A stretch of DNA of 64,000 nt from DYEP01 sp040755615 (GCA_040755615.1 JBFMAL010000011.1:1-64000), one strand, 5' to 3'; positions 43,979 to 52,725 are shown, counted from the stretch's first letter. Program-made: numbers and translations. The notes: generated from the sequence alone by a model not told the origin.

Positions 43979-44542
43979 TCATGGTGTCTTGTCGGCCATC
44001 CCGCTCAGTTTCATGCCCCACTGGATCAGGAGAAAGAGTCCGATGGCCAAAAGCACGTCACCTGCGCTGAATACAAACGGGCGAGGATAGGGCGGGGGCA
44101 TGACCATAACGTCCCCGAGAAAAGACAGTCGCGTGGCTTCGCTGATCAGCTGGTGGCTCCTGCTGCCATCAGCGAGCAGAAGCTGTATGTAATTGGTAAG
44201 CCCTGCTCTCTCCAGATGAGGGAGGCTTACCGGCATTCTCCCCCCGTTGGCGAAGATGACCACTGCGTTCAGCGCGGCCCCGGAAAAAAGCAGCGGAATG
44301 CCAGGCAGGCGCCAGTTGGAGAGCAGTGCAGCAAAGAGAAGTATGTATGAGATCAGGTGCAACAGCGGGGGTACGTACCGCGACCCGCTGGGTACGAGCC
44401 CGATCATGAGCGCAAACTGAAGGCCGTAAGAAAGGAAGATGAGGTAAAGCCTCCTGAAGGGTATCAGGGCGAGCGCCCGAACCGAACCTTTTCTCAGTTT
44501 ACCGATTAGTATCGAGACTATGATGACGCCGGAAAACATCAA
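43979..44542 (-). CDS. DUF5317-family membrane protein
   Basis: A 187-residue protein with about five transmembrane helices. The segment NAVVIFANGGRMPVSLPHLERAG followed by a late FSAGDVLLAIGLFLLIQWGM is typical of DUF5317 proteins in Clostridia and Actinobacteria. Its start overlaps the end of the HD-GYP gene by 44 bp, which implies cotranscription. No function is known for the family. Confidence 0.7.
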   Translation of the reverse strand: MMFSGVIIVSILIGKLRKGSVRALALIPFRRLYLIFLSYGLQFALMIGLVPSGSRYVPPLLHLISYILLFAALLSNWRLPGIPLLFSGAALNAVVIFANGGRMPVSLPHLERAGLTNYIQLLLADGSRSHQLISEATRLSFLGDVMVMPPPYPRPFVFSAGDVLLAIGLFLLIQWGMKLSGMADKTP

Positions 44543-45803
44543 GACCCATCCTCTCTATGTCCTTAAATACTTCTTTGAACACCGTCACCACGTCCGGGTC
44601 CAACTCGCGACCGGACATCCTAACCAGCTGCTCGCAGGCCTCATGAAGGGGGAGCGCCCCCCTGTAGGGGCGGTCCTGTATCATGGCGTCGAACGCCTCT
44701 GCGCATGCCACCACTCTTGCTTCAAGTGGTATGTCCTTGCCGGACAGACCAGCAGGGTATCCTGTGCCGTCGTAGTGCTCATGGTGGTAGAGGATTGCCC
44801 GTTCGGTGTTCTTCAGAAAGGGGACGTCAGATACAAGCCCTGCACCGACCACGCAGTGGTTCTGTATCAGAACGAATTGATCCTCCCTGAGCGGTCCGGG
44901 ACGAACCAGAATACGTTCATCGGTACCGAGGTTACCCACATCATGCAGAAGTCCTGCCCAGTAGATCTCCATCACTTTGGCCTCACCGAGCCCCATCTTC
45001 CTGGCGATGGCCGCGGCAAGACGCGCAGTGTTCATGCTATGCCCTCTGGCCATGGGCTCCTTATCCTCTATGGCACTAACCAGCGCTTCAACGGTATTGC
45101 GGTGCACCGCTTTCATGTCTACAAACAATCGGGTAGCATAAATGACTATAAGCAGAGATACCACAAATAACATGATCTCGAACGCGCCGAAGTCCTGGTA
45201 GTAATAGAACGCGGCAATCGCTAGGCCGAGAGCGGGGTTTACAACCATTCCGAGTGAGTTTCTGAAGTAAAGTCTGCACGCTATCCAGAAGTTCACGCGG
45301 TACCTCTTGCGCTCCTCCAGCGACTTCAGACATGTGAGAGCGATGTAATACACGATGGCAGCCCCAGAAAGCGGCAGCACGACCCATATAAACGAGGTCC
45401 TGGGCGGTATGCTCTCAAGCAGCCTGTAGCCGAAACCCGCCGCCAATGTGGCAAGTGCTGATTCACAGGACCTGTACCAGGCAAGCATGTCCATCAGATC
45501 AGATCTCTTCCAGCGTTCCTTGTGGACCACCTCAGCTAAGACCCGCCCCAGCAGCGCAGAAATCATTGCAGCATGTGGACCCAGGAGGATGATTGCGGAA
45601 AGGTCCGTGGATGGTGTTATGTCGAGCTGGGCGGTCCCGTCCAGATCGATGGGGATCAGTCTCAGAAGTACCGTAAGCAGCAGGAAGAAAGCAAGCGTCA
45701 TGGTGACCCTTACCCGGGTGAACACCAGGTACCCCGCTATTAGGAGGGTCACGGCGCATACAAGCACAATATATCTTCTGTAGCTGGAAGAATACCCGGC
45801 CAC
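44499..45803 (-). CDS. Membrane HD-GYP protein with HDVGN motif
   Basis: A 434-residue protein: ~200 residues of membrane helices in a MASE-like sensor, then an HD-GYP domain (from ~215). HD-GYP domains hydrolyse cyclic-di-GMP. The metal-binding set is visible as ARGHSMNTARLAA, LLHDVGNLGTDERI and YHHEHYDGTGYPAGL. The usual HDxGK here reads HDVGN, so the conserved Lys is Asn. GYP itself is intact. GTG 45803 follows GGAGGAG. It is adjacent to a second HD-GYP gene of similar layout. Confidence 0.85.
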   Translation of the reverse strand: MAGYSSSYRRYIVLVCAVTLLIAGYLVFTRVRVTMTLAFFLLLTVLLRLIPIDLDGTAQLDITPSTDLSAIILLGPHAAMISALLGRVLAEVVHKERWKRSDLMDMLAWYRSCESALATLAAGFGYRLLESIPPRTSFIWVVLPLSGAAIVYYIALTCLKSLEERKRYRVNFWIACRLYFRNSLGMVVNPALGLAIAAFYYYQDFGAFEIMLFVVSLLIVIYATRLFVDMKAVHRNTVEALVSAIEDKEPMARGHSMNTARLAAAIARKMGLGEAKVMEIYWAGLLHDVGNLGTDERILVRPGPLREDQFVLIQNHCVVGAGLVSDVPFLKNTERAILYHHEHYDGTGYPAGLSGKDIPLEARVVACAEAFDAMIQDRPYRGALPLHEACEQLVRMSGRELDPDVVTVFKEVFKDIERMGLDVFRRHHSLDTNR

Positions 45804-45819
45804 CAGACTCCTCCCCCGG

Positions 45820-47112
45820 CTATCCGTCTCGTGATGCTGCGGCTTCGGCCTGTGCCTGTCTGGTCTTCAACTCTTCTTCGTATTCGGCCTGCGTGACTTC
45901 CATAAGTACAGATACGACCGCGGGATCAAATTGCTTGCCGGAGCCCCTAATCACCTCGCGTCTGGCCTCAGCAATGCTGAATGCACGCTTGTACGGTCGT
46001 TCTGAAGTAATAGCGTCAAATGCATCGCACACCGCGATGATGCGCGCTCCAAGTGGAATCTCTTCCCACGCGAGCCCATCGGGGAAACCCGCACCATCCC
46101 ACCTCTCATGGTGATATCGTACCCAGGAAGCAGCCTTGCCCAGAAGGCGTATATCCTTAATGATCTGACCGCCGATAACAGGGTGCCTCTGCATCTCGGC
46201 GTACTCCTCTGCAGCAAAAATGCCCGGCTTTTTAAGTACTGAATCACGTACGCCGATCTTGCCGATATCGTGCAATAGACCAACATATTCCAGCAGTTCT
46301 ATTTGATCTTCGGGCAGATGCATCTTCCGCCCCAGTTTCACTGCTAACTGCGCAACTCGTTCTGAATGCCCCTTTGTGTACGGGTCCTTGGCCTCGAGGG
46401 CTGTGGTGAGTGCTCTGACGGTGTCCAAGTACATCCGTCTCATATCAATGAATCTCTGGAAGGAGTACCTCGCCATAAGAAGCGGCAGGAAGAAGAGGCC
46501 TATCCCCACAGGTCCCGACCTCAGATAACTTGAGGCCAGGAGCGATCCGATGGGCGCGAGCGCAAGGTAATTGGGCAGCAGCCATTTCAAGTTCAGCGCC
46601 CATACTCCCCAGATCGACATCTTCTGCCTCAAAGCAAGAAAGAACACGACAAACGTGACATTGGTGAGGGCATATACCACCGCGCACAAAGCCAGCGGCA
46701 CAATATCACTCAAGGTACTTACGGCTCCGACGGTACCGCCCGCCGCCCGATACGTAAGCCCGGAGATCCCGGCAACCAGCGCTACCATGCCTCTATTGAA
46801 GAGTACCATATCAATGGGAGTCTGGCCCCGGAGGTCCTTCACCCTGATGGACCCGATTGCAGCGACCCATGCGGCAGCTTCTGGGCCAAGTACGATGATC
46901 GTGGCGAAAAACACGGCGAAACTTACGGATACCGTGCCGTCGCGCCGGGGAAGGGTGACGGGCATGGCCTCCGCTGCCAGTGCCAGCAAAGAAAAAAATG
47001 CGACCTGTTCCCAGGCGTGCTGCCTGAGAGCAGGCCACCACAATACCAAGAGGAGTAACCCGGTAATGGTGACGAAGAGGGCATAAAGTTTGCTCCATTG
47101 TAACCGCGGCAT
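45820..47112 (-). CDS. Membrane HD-GYP cyclic-di-GMP phosphodiesterase
   Basis: A 430-residue protein. Residues 1-215 form six to eight helices, related in layout to the N-terminus of the neighbouring HD-GYP protein. The catalytic domain has TKGHSERVAQLAV, LLHDIGKIGVRD (canonical) and YHHERWDGAGFPDGL, where the GYP motif is GFP. Loss of the Tyr hydroxyl is seen in some active members. It probably degrades cyclic-di-GMP in response to a membrane signal. A small ORF within an inverted repeat lies just upstream. Confidence 0.88.
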   Translation of the reverse strand: MPRLQWSKLYALFVTITGLLLLVLWWPALRQHAWEQVAFFSLLALAAEAMPVTLPRRDGTVSVSFAVFFATIIVLGPEAAAWVAAIGSIRVKDLRGQTPIDMVLFNRGMVALVAGISGLTYRAAGGTVGAVSTLSDIVPLALCAVVYALTNVTFVVFFLALRQKMSIWGVWALNLKWLLPNYLALAPIGSLLASSYLRSGPVGIGLFFLPLLMARYSFQRFIDMRRMYLDTVRALTTALEAKDPYTKGHSERVAQLAVKLGRKMHLPEDQIELLEYVGLLHDIGKIGVRDSVLKKPGIFAAEEYAEMQRHPVIGGQIIKDIRLLGKAASWVRYHHERWDGAGFPDGLAWEEIPLGARIIAVCDAFDAITSERPYKRAFSIAEARREVIRGSGKQFDPAVVSVLMEVTQAEYEEELKTRQAQAEAAASRDG

Positions 47113-47137
47113 TGTCTATTACTGCTCCCCTCAAAGA

Positions 47138-47329
47138 GCGAACCGGTGACCCAACCGGTTAACCTACCTGAATTGTAGCGCCGCCAGCGAGAACAAGCGC
47201 GAGAAGCGCAGCGAGAACCTTAAGAAGTCTTGCCATTTGAAAACCTACCTCCGCCGCAGTTAGACTTTGCTCTTATTCCGCTCCTTGAGCAAAGTGGCTC
47301 CGCTAAGACAGCACGGGTCACCGGTTCGC
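47138..47329 (-). repeat. 192-bp segment bounded by a 15-bp perfect inverted repeat
   Basis: GCGAACCGGTGACCC (47138-47152) is the exact reverse complement of GGGTCACCGGTTCGC (47315-47329). In the transcript direction (minus) the 5' arm is followed by a 9-bp hairpin (ACTTTGCTC ... GAGCAAAGT), a ribosome-binding site and a 25-codon ORF. The 3' arm can alternatively pair locally (AACCGG/CCGGTT). It looks like a switchable RNA leader or a small mobile element. Confidence 0.7.
47159..47236 (-). CDS. 25-codon hydrophobic small ORF
   Basis: ATG 47236 follows GGAGG at 11-12 bases and encodes 25 residues before TAA: a short basic N-terminus (MARLLK), a 15-residue Leu/Ala/Val core (VLAALLALVLAGG) and a polar end TIQVG. 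It resembles a single membrane-spanning microprotein or a signal-type peptide. It lies wholly within the inverted-repeat segment, 47 bp upstream of the HD-GYP gene. A leader peptide, small membrane regulator or secreted signal are all possible. No homologue is recognised. Confidence 0.5.
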   Translation of the reverse strand: MARLLKVLAALLALVLAGGATIQVG

Positions 47330-47346
47330 ACATTTAAAAACACCTT

Positions 47347-47988
47347 TTACCTTCGGACTAGCCACGAGAACTGACGGTTGACCGCGTCAAGAGTTGCCCG
47401 AGAAACCGCCTCCCGTTCATCGTTCTTGATCAGGCTCGAACCAGTAAGTGGCTCTTCCCCTTCGCTTGAGATGAAAACCAGTGAAACGACCACCACATCT
47501 CTCATTCCCAGGCGCAGGGTAGCCACATCTTCCAGCGCAAACAAGTACTCTGCCCGGAAGTACTCTGCGACAGCCGCAAGGGTCGCTTCAGCCACAAGAC
47601 GCAGCTTGTTACCTGGCGAAGCAGCGCCCCTCGCTGTGCCTTCCACCAGCTCGTTCTCGTACCGTAGCCGCACCCGGGCTTCAAAACTGGTCCCAGACGT
47701 GTGCGCAGAAACTGACTCCAGTCTCAGCCGGGCCCCGTGCAGTTCTTCATCCAAGTCCTGCTGAATCTGGGCCACGCTGATCTTCTTCTGGCTCACACTT
47801 GAGCCAAAGGAGCTCAACAAAGCCGACTCCACATCTTTCATGATCTGCCTTGGGTGCCGGCCGGCCCTTGCAAGAACATGTACTTCTTTGATTTCTCCAT
47901 CGTCTTCTAACGTCACCCTGGCAGAAATCACGTCTTTCACGCGACGTATTATGCTCTCGTAGTTGACAGTGTCGGTGTTCTTGGACAT
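47347..47988 (-). CDS. Conserved protein of unknown function
   Basis: A 213-residue soluble protein. The N-terminal 80 residues (SIIRRVKDVISARVTLEDDG, EIKEVHVLARAGRHPRQIMK, KKISVAQI) match a segment I recall from uncharacterised Bacillota/Actinobacteria proteins (EIHVLAxxxRxPKQIxRDIE). The C-terminal 120 residues form a second alpha-beta region with GTARGAASPGNKLRLVAEATL. No catalytic motif is seen. It lies upstream of the two HD-GYP genes on the same strand. Confidence 0.6.
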   Translation of the reverse strand: MSKNTDTVNYESIIRRVKDVISARVTLEDDGEIKEVHVLARAGRHPRQIMKDVESALLSSFGSSVSQKKISVAQIQQDLDEELHGARLRLESVSAHTSGTSFEARVRLRYENELVEGTARGAASPGNKLRLVAEATLAAVAEYFRAEYLFALEDVATLRLGMRDVVVVSLVFISSEGEEPLTGSSLIKNDEREAVSRATLDAVNRQFSWLVRR

Positions 47989-48322
47989 GTATACGCCCCT
48001 TTTGGCGCTTAATCAATCTACATAATTCGAGGTGTCAGGAGAAACTCCTGCAGCTCTTCCATTAATACTCACATTTTGTTACAAACTGGAAGACTCCGCA
48101 CAAGTTGCTCTTGTACCCTCTGCATTTACGTATCGTCATTAATGGATCCATTGTTTACTATTCTTGCTAAACTTGGAAGCGAGTCAGCACTATCGTGCGC
48201 AGACTCTTGGCTATCTCGGTCCGGCAGGCGGTTGTGAGGCCTGTTTGAATTGGCTGCTACCTGAACAAGCCCGAACTGCTCGGGCTTCTTCAGAGGATAC
48301 TGCGATTGTCTGGCGGGATGTA
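47989..48322. other. Intergenic region between hypothetical protein and symporter
   Basis: No gene is seen. It contains a small hairpin CAGGAG-AAA-CTCCTG (48036-48050) near the start of the 47347-47988 gene and the terminator of the symporter gene at 48268-48286. Confidence 0.5.
48268..48286 (-). terminator. Terminator hairpin after the symporter gene
   Basis: AGCCCGA and TCGGGCT form a 7-bp stem over 5 nt. It is followed by TGTTC on the minus strand and TCTT on the plus strand. Placement 37-55 bp after the symporter stop codon fits a terminator. Confidence 0.55.
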
Positions 48323-49558
48323 TCACGCGGCAACAGTGCGGTCGGTCTCCCCCGGTACGTTTAATTCTTTCTCAGTAGCAGCTATGACTACTGCTGCTGA
48401 TATATCTCCGGTCACATTGATGGACGTCCGGGCCATATCAAGGACCCTGTCGATACCCGCTATCAGGGCGGAACCTTCCAGAGGCAGACCGACTGAGGTC
48501 AGCACCATAGTCAGCATGATGAAGCCTGCGCCGGGAACCCCTGCCGTCCCGATGGAGGCCAGGGTTGCGGTAAATACGATGGTCAGCTGCTGTGCCAGTG
48601 TAAGCTCGAGTCCGTACAACTGAGCCACAAAGAGCGCGCAGACTCCCTGATACAGCGCTGTACCGTCCATGTTTATGGTTGCGCCCAGCGGCAACACGAA
48701 GCTGGATACGCTCTCGGAGACCCCAAGGTTATCCCTCGTGCTCTTAATGGTAACAGGTAAGGTCCCAGCGCTGCTGCAGGTACTGAAGGCGACGGTGGTG
48801 GCAGGCAGCGCACCCTTGAAGAAAGTCAACGGGTTCATTTTAGCAAAGGCCTTCACCAGCGAAGAATATACCAGTGCAGCATGCAGGAAGCAGCCCAGAT
48901 ACACAGCGATGATCACCTTTGCAAGAGGCAGCAACACGGAGGGCCCGTTGACGGCTACTACCGGTGTAATGAGAGCAAACACACCTATAGGAGCGTAAGA
49001 CATCACGACTGCGGTGATTTTGTACATCACGTCAGCCATGCTGTCAAAGAAGCTGAGGAATGGCTTGCCCTTATCTCCGACAAGCGTGATCCCCACGCCC
49101 AAAAAGAGAGCAAATGCAATGATCTGAAGCATGTTGCCAGCTACTAGGGCATTCAGCGGGTTGTCCGGGATGATGTTCAGCAAAGTGTCCACTACACTTG
49201 GAGCTTTAGCCGCTTCCACCGTTGTACCGGCAGGAATGCTGAGCCCAACACCGGGATTGATCAGATTCCCCAATATGAGTCCGATGATGACTGCTATAGC
49301 TGTAGTAATGAGGTAGTAGGCGATGGTCTTGCCGCCGATCCTGCCGAGTTTCTTCACATCACCCATGCTTGCAGCTCCAACGACAAGTGAGGCCAGTACG
49401 AGGGGCACGATGATCATCCTGATCATGCGCAAAAACAATGTTCCGAACGGCTTGATGTAGTTGTTTGCGATGCCCGGATTGCTTCCGAGCAGGAGACCTA
49501 CAACGATACCGGCTATTAAGCCAATAAGTATCTTTGTTGTAAGTTTCGTGCTCTGCAC
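48323..49558 (-). CDS. Dicarboxylate/amino acid:cation symporter (DAACS family)
   Basis: A 411-residue secondary transporter for glutamate, aspartate or C4-dicarboxylates with Na+ or H+. The family signatures are present: TCSSAGTLPVTIKS-like serine-rich hairpin (FSTCSSAGTLPV), NMDGTALYQGVCALF in helix 7, GTAGVPGAGFIML in hairpin 2, and DRVLDMARTSINVTGD in helix 8. It has its own near-consensus promoter and a terminator, so it is a single-gene unit. Substrate cannot be fixed from sequence alone. Confidence 0.92.
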   Translation of the reverse strand: MQSTKLTTKILIGLIAGIVVGLLLGSNPGIANNYIKPFGTLFLRMIRMIIVPLVLASLVVGAASMGDVKKLGRIGGKTIAYYLITTAIAVIIGLILGNLINPGVGLSIPAGTTVEAAKAPSVVDTLLNIIPDNPLNALVAGNMLQIIAFALFLGVGITLVGDKGKPFLSFFDSMADVMYKITAVVMSYAPIGVFALITPVVAVNGPSVLLPLAKVIIAVYLGCFLHAALVYSSLVKAFAKMNPLTFFKGALPATTVAFSTCSSAGTLPVTIKSTRDNLGVSESVSSFVLPLGATINMDGTALYQGVCALFVAQLYGLELTLAQQLTIVFTATLASIGTAGVPGAGFIMLTMVLTSVGLPLEGSALIAGIDRVLDMARTSINVTGDISAAVVIAATEKELNVPGETDRTVAA

Positions 49559-49658
49559 ATCTTTTCCCCCTTTCTAATTCTTTCCATCAAACGGGCGGGC
49601 TGACAGCTACTGGCTTTGATTACCTGTCCCCCCATTAATGGCAAATACTTTCAAATTA

Positions 49659-49688
49659 ATTATAGTATGCAATACTTCGTTGTGTCAA
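49659..49688 (-). promoter_or_regulatory. Near-consensus SigA promoter for the symporter
   Basis: On the minus strand TTGACA (49688-49683), 18 bp and TATAAT (49664-49659). Both hexamers are perfect. The leader to the symporter start is about 95 nt. Confidence 0.8.
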
Positions 49689-49784
49689 ACGTGATTCAGC
49701 GGCATAGCTCGTGTGCCCGGGATTCTGGTACCAGGCAGTACAGACCTCTCCGACCCCGCCGAGCACACCGGGTAGTGGTCATGC

Positions 49785-50885
49785 TCAGGACGCCGAAGGA
49801 GAATCCAAAAAACATGTTTCCTGGACCAAAAGCCTGATACCTCCAGACACAAGGGAGTGGCCCCCCAGTACGACCGGGATCTCTGCTCCGCGCGCCGCCT
49901 TTGTAAAGCGGGCGAGGTCAGGGTCGCTGATGAGGTGGTAATCTCCAAGGTCTGACCGGAACCGGTCCCACGTGGAGGGTGTTTTTCCCCAGTGCCCGAA
50001 ATACACCCGGGTATCCAGAAACGCGCAGTCCGCATGAGATGCGAGCAACCGGAAGAATTGTTCCGGACCCATCATGTCCAGGAGGCTACCGATAAAGGAG
50101 TGGACTCGGTGATCGCGACCAAGAGCTTTCAGTCCCCTCTCTTCCGAGAACACTCTTAACCTGCATTTTAAGTGCGAGTTTATGTCCGACATTGTGGACG
50201 GTCCGACCCGGCCGAACAGAGCGACCTCGCTCATCGGCGTATGCATGACTTCTACACACCGCCGGATAGGAGTGTCATCCCACCCCAGGGATATCAGGGC
50301 ATCACCTAAAATGGCCTTTCCTCCCTGCGTATGACTGAGGATTAAGAAGTCGGTGGGGGTGTCCACATCGAAGTTTAATCTTGGATTGTCGGGCAGCACA
50401 ACCCTGACAAGGCCCGATTCCTTCAAGTAATAACCGAGAACGTTGTCCGCGTCCGGGCTTGGAACGTACAGTAGTTGCGCTGCAGGTCGAAACGCGATCA
50501 GGTCAGGTGACATGGGATTGTTAACCACCACAACACGGTCGCTGGACGCGAGTAGCTCCGCAAGATCCCGGAGTTCCTCCTCAGTAACCAGGGGAGCCGA
50601 GGCGCCCCCAAGGTACAAGAGGGCTTCCGGACGGTACTCCTCAACCACCCGGCGGATACAGGTACCGAAATGTAACTCGTCAGGTGACAGCCATATATCA
50701 GCGCCAAGCACCCTCGCTCCTTCGGCTAGATCCGTCCTGTTTGTGACCACCAATACATCCGGTACCACCCTGACGAGTTTTCTCAGGGTAGCCAGAGCCA
50801 ACCCGCACCTCAGCCGGGCGATATCCCTGTCTAGGTCGCTCTCAATAGGTCCGCCTTCAAACATCACTCCAAGAACCCTGCCCAT
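49785..50885 (-). CDS. Nucleotidyltransferase-like protein of unknown function
   Basis: A ~366-residue protein. ATG 50885 follows GGAGGG; the upstream 21 codons are not needed. The first 200 residues look like a MobA/CofC-type nucleotidyltransferase fold: VLVVTNRTDLAEGARVLGAD, LLYLGGASAPLVTEEELRDL, and DVDTPTDFLIL near the end, where NTP transferases place a metal-binding Asp. The C-terminal half (SDINSHLKCRLRVFSEERG, HADCAFLDTRVYFGHWGKTP) is not recognised. It lies just downstream of hpf. No clear substrate. Confidence 0.55.
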   Translation of the reverse strand: MGRVLGVMFEGGPIESDLDRDIARLRCGLALATLRKLVRVVPDVLVVTNRTDLAEGARVLGADIWLSPDELHFGTCIRRVVEEYRPEALLYLGGASAPLVTEEELRDLAELLASSDRVVVVNNPMSPDLIAFRPAAQLLYVPSPDADNVLGYYLKESGLVRVVLPDNPRLNFDVDTPTDFLILSHTQGGKAILGDALISLGWDDTPIRRCVEVMHTPMSEVALFGRVGPSTMSDINSHLKCRLRVFSEERGLKALGRDHRVHSFIGSLLDMMGPEQFFRLLASHADCAFLDTRVYFGHWGKTPSTWDRFRSDLGDYHLISDPDLARFTKAARGAEIPVVLGGHSLVSGGIRLLVQETCFLDSPSAS

Positions 50886-50947
50886 CGCGCTCCCTCCAAA
50901 ATAAATCCGGGCGGCAGGAAAGCTCCCGCCGCCCGTGTTTTCCCGCA

Positions 50948-51475
50948 CTATATCTCAGGCTCGATCCAGCCGTAGTTGCCATCCTTTCTCTTGTAGACCA
51001 CGTTTACCTCTTCGGTATCATCATTTAAGAAGACAAAGAAGTCATGTCCGATCAGATCCATCTGCAATACTGCTTCTTCCACGTTCATCGGCTTTAGAGT
51101 TACTTTCTTGGTCCTTACGATCCTTGGCCCTTCTTCGTCCGCTGCTTCCTGAGGCACTAGCGTATAACCCTTGTTACCAGCTTGCCTGAGCCTGCGGAAT
51201 ATCCTGGTCTTGTACTTCTCTATCTGCCTTTCAAGTTTCTCCAATACGAGGTCCACCGAGGCGTACATATCGCCGGTCTCCTCCTCGCCCCTCAGCAACA
51301 TCCCGTCAAGGGGTATCATGACTTCTACGATATGCCGGCCACGCTCCACGGAAAGTGAAACTTGCGCCTGAAGGGGACTCTCAAAGAATTTCTCCAGTTT
51401 ACTGAGTTTCTTCTCGATGTATTCCTTCAGGGCGGCAGTGGTTTCAATATTCTTCCCTCGGATAGTGATTTGCAA
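50948..51475 (-). CDS. hpf: Ribosome hibernation promoting factor, long form
   Basis: A 175-residue long HPF. The N-terminal ~100 residues are the RaiA/YfiA domain (ITIRGKNIETTAALKEYIEKK, KLEKFFE), and the C-terminal ~55 residues are the dimerisation tail (KPMNVEEAVLQMDLIGHDFFVFLN, VVYKRKDGNYGWIEPE). Long HPF links two 70S ribosomes into an inactive 100S dimer in stationary phase. It sits in the position of B. subtilis yvyD between the fli genes and secA. A bidirectional terminator separates it from csp. Confidence 0.95.
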   Translation of the reverse strand: MQITIRGKNIETTAALKEYIEKKLSKLEKFFESPLQAQVSLSVERGRHIVEVMIPLDGMLLRGEEETGDMYASVDLVLEKLERQIEKYKTRIFRRLRQAGNKGYTLVPQEAADEEGPRIVRTKKVTLKPMNVEEAVLQMDLIGHDFFVFLNDDTEEVNVVYKRKDGNYGWIEPEI

Positions 51476-51556
51476 CGGACCTCACTCCTTTGCGGATCTT
51501 TACACTATAGTATTCCTCGACAGGATACGAATTCCTCCTGAATATGGATGCAATAG

Positions 51557-51583
51557 AAAACCCCGGTGATCTACCGGGGTTTT
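51557..51583. terminator. Bidirectional terminator between csp and hpf
   Basis: AAAACCCCGGT-GATCT-ACCGGGGTTTT is an 11-bp perfect stem with A and T runs on both sides, so it can end transcripts in either direction. It closes the csp transcript on the minus strand. Confidence 0.85.
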
Positions 51584-51609
51584 GTACGCCAGAATCTGTT
51601 GCAGTGTAT

Positions 51610-51810
51610 TTAACCCAGCCGGGTTACATTCGCTGCCTGTGGACCTCTAGCACCCTCCACAATCTCGAACTCCACACGCTCGCCCTGAGTCAGGGTCTTG
51701 AAGCCTTCACCCACGATGGCTGTGTAATGTACGAATACATCCCCGCCATCTTCGCGTTCCAGGAAACCATACCCCTTTTCCGCGTTAAACCATTTGACTG
51801 TTCCAAGCAT
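51610..51810 (-). CDS. csp: Cold shock protein, CspA family
   Basis: A 66-residue OB-fold RNA chaperone. RNP1 (KGYGFLER) and RNP2 (VFVHYTAI) are present, along with GTVKWFNAEKGYGF. The start follows GGGAGGAATG. A SigA promoter of good quality lies about 60 bp upstream and a perfect terminator follows, so it is a single-gene transcript. It binds single-stranded RNA or DNA and melts structures in the cold or under stress. Confidence 0.95.
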   Translation of the reverse strand: MLGTVKWFNAEKGYGFLEREDGGDVFVHYTAIVGEGFKTLTQGERVEFEIVEGARGPQAANVTRLG

Positions 51811-51868
51811 TCTTAAACATTCCTCCCAACTGATTGCTGAAGCTCACAGGAGGTGAACTCGCATCCTC

Positions 51869-51897
51869 ACTATATCACATGCGCAGGGTCAAGTCAA
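51869..51897 (-). promoter_or_regulatory. SigA promoter for csp
   Basis: On the minus strand TTGACT (51897-51892), 17 bp and TATAGT (51874-51869). Both boxes match well and the spacing is optimal. The leader is about 50 nt. Confidence 0.75.
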
Positions 51898-52022
51898 TTT
51901 ATGCTGCCAGTACACGGCTTTTGTTGAAAGTCTCGGTAAAGATGTGTCTCTTTGAGATGCTTGACCCGCGACACGCCCGAACGCTTGGAATCAGGTCTTG
52001 AACTATAAGCCGTACTGCATTT

Positions 52023-52355
52023 TTACCCTTTCTTATCCAGGATCACCTTCTCCGAGGCGCCACTTGTGTTACGGTAGGTCTTTACCTGAAGGAGAACTTC
52101 TCGCATGTGAGCGATACGTTCGCTAATCATGGACATGTTGGAGCTATCTGCCTGGATCGTTGACTGGAGGGTCGCCTTGATCTTCGCTGCTTCTTCCAGG
52201 CTCGGTTCCCTCGGGAACCCTTTGATCCGCTCGATGATCAAAGCGCGCCTTGACAAGTCTTCTGAAATATCCTGTCCCGCCGATAGTTTCTCGCTGATAC
52301 CTCGGGTCACTTCTAAGAGTTCGTCATACAGGTCGGGCAGGCTCTCCTCACCCAT
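52023..52355 (-). CDS. FliT-like flagellar chaperone (putative)
   Basis: A ~110-residue helical protein starting at ATG 52355, in the position of fliT directly after fliS (overlap of 8 bp). The sequence (LPDLYDELLEVTRGISEKLSAG, DLSRRALIIERI) has the coiled, charged helical character of FliT proteins, which are poorly conserved and chaperone FliD. The assignment rests mainly on location and length. Confidence 0.6.
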   Translation of the reverse strand: MGEESLPDLYDELLEVTRGISEKLSAGQDISEDLSRRALIIERIKGFPREPSLEEAAKIKATLQSTIQADSSNMSMISERIAHMREVLLQVKTYRNTSGASEKVILDKKG

Positions 52356-52725
52356 CTTCGCCTCTCCCCTCAAGCATCTCCCTCCACGCATCCCGAAGGC
52401 CGGACACGATCATCTGGGCTTCGCCTAGTGCCTGCTCGTCACCACTGACCGAGGCATGGACGAGACGGTGATAGACGTAGTCATAAAGTCCCCACAATGT
52501 CTCAGCCATCTTCCCTGATTCCAGGTTGAGTGCGGAACGCAGCTCCACTACAATGTCCTGGACTGAAATAAGGTGCTTTCGGGCCCCCAGTGCATCGCCC
52601 TGTTCAAGGGCGGCCTTCGCCCTCGCACAACCGCGGACTGCCGCATCGAACATCATCTGCACCAAGCGGCCCGGTGAAGCCGTCATCACTTGGATGCATT
52701 TATATCGATCCGCTGCTTTGATCAT
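52348..52725 (-). CDS. fliS: Flagellin export chaperone FliS
   Basis: A 125-residue four-helix chaperone that binds flagellin C-termini before export. The segment YKCIQVMTASPGRLVQMMFDAA is the FliS hallmark (normally QxNSVxTASPxELxLMLYDG), with LGLYDYVYHRL-like WGLYDYVYHRLV later. It overlaps the fliD stop by 4 bp and the fliT-like gene by 8 bp. Confidence 0.92.
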   Translation of the reverse strand: MIKAADRYKCIQVMTASPGRLVQMMFDAAVRGCARAKAALEQGDALGARKHLISVQDIVVELRSALNLESGKMAETLWGLYDYVYHRLVHASVSGDEQALGEAQMIVSGLRDAWREMLEGRGEDG

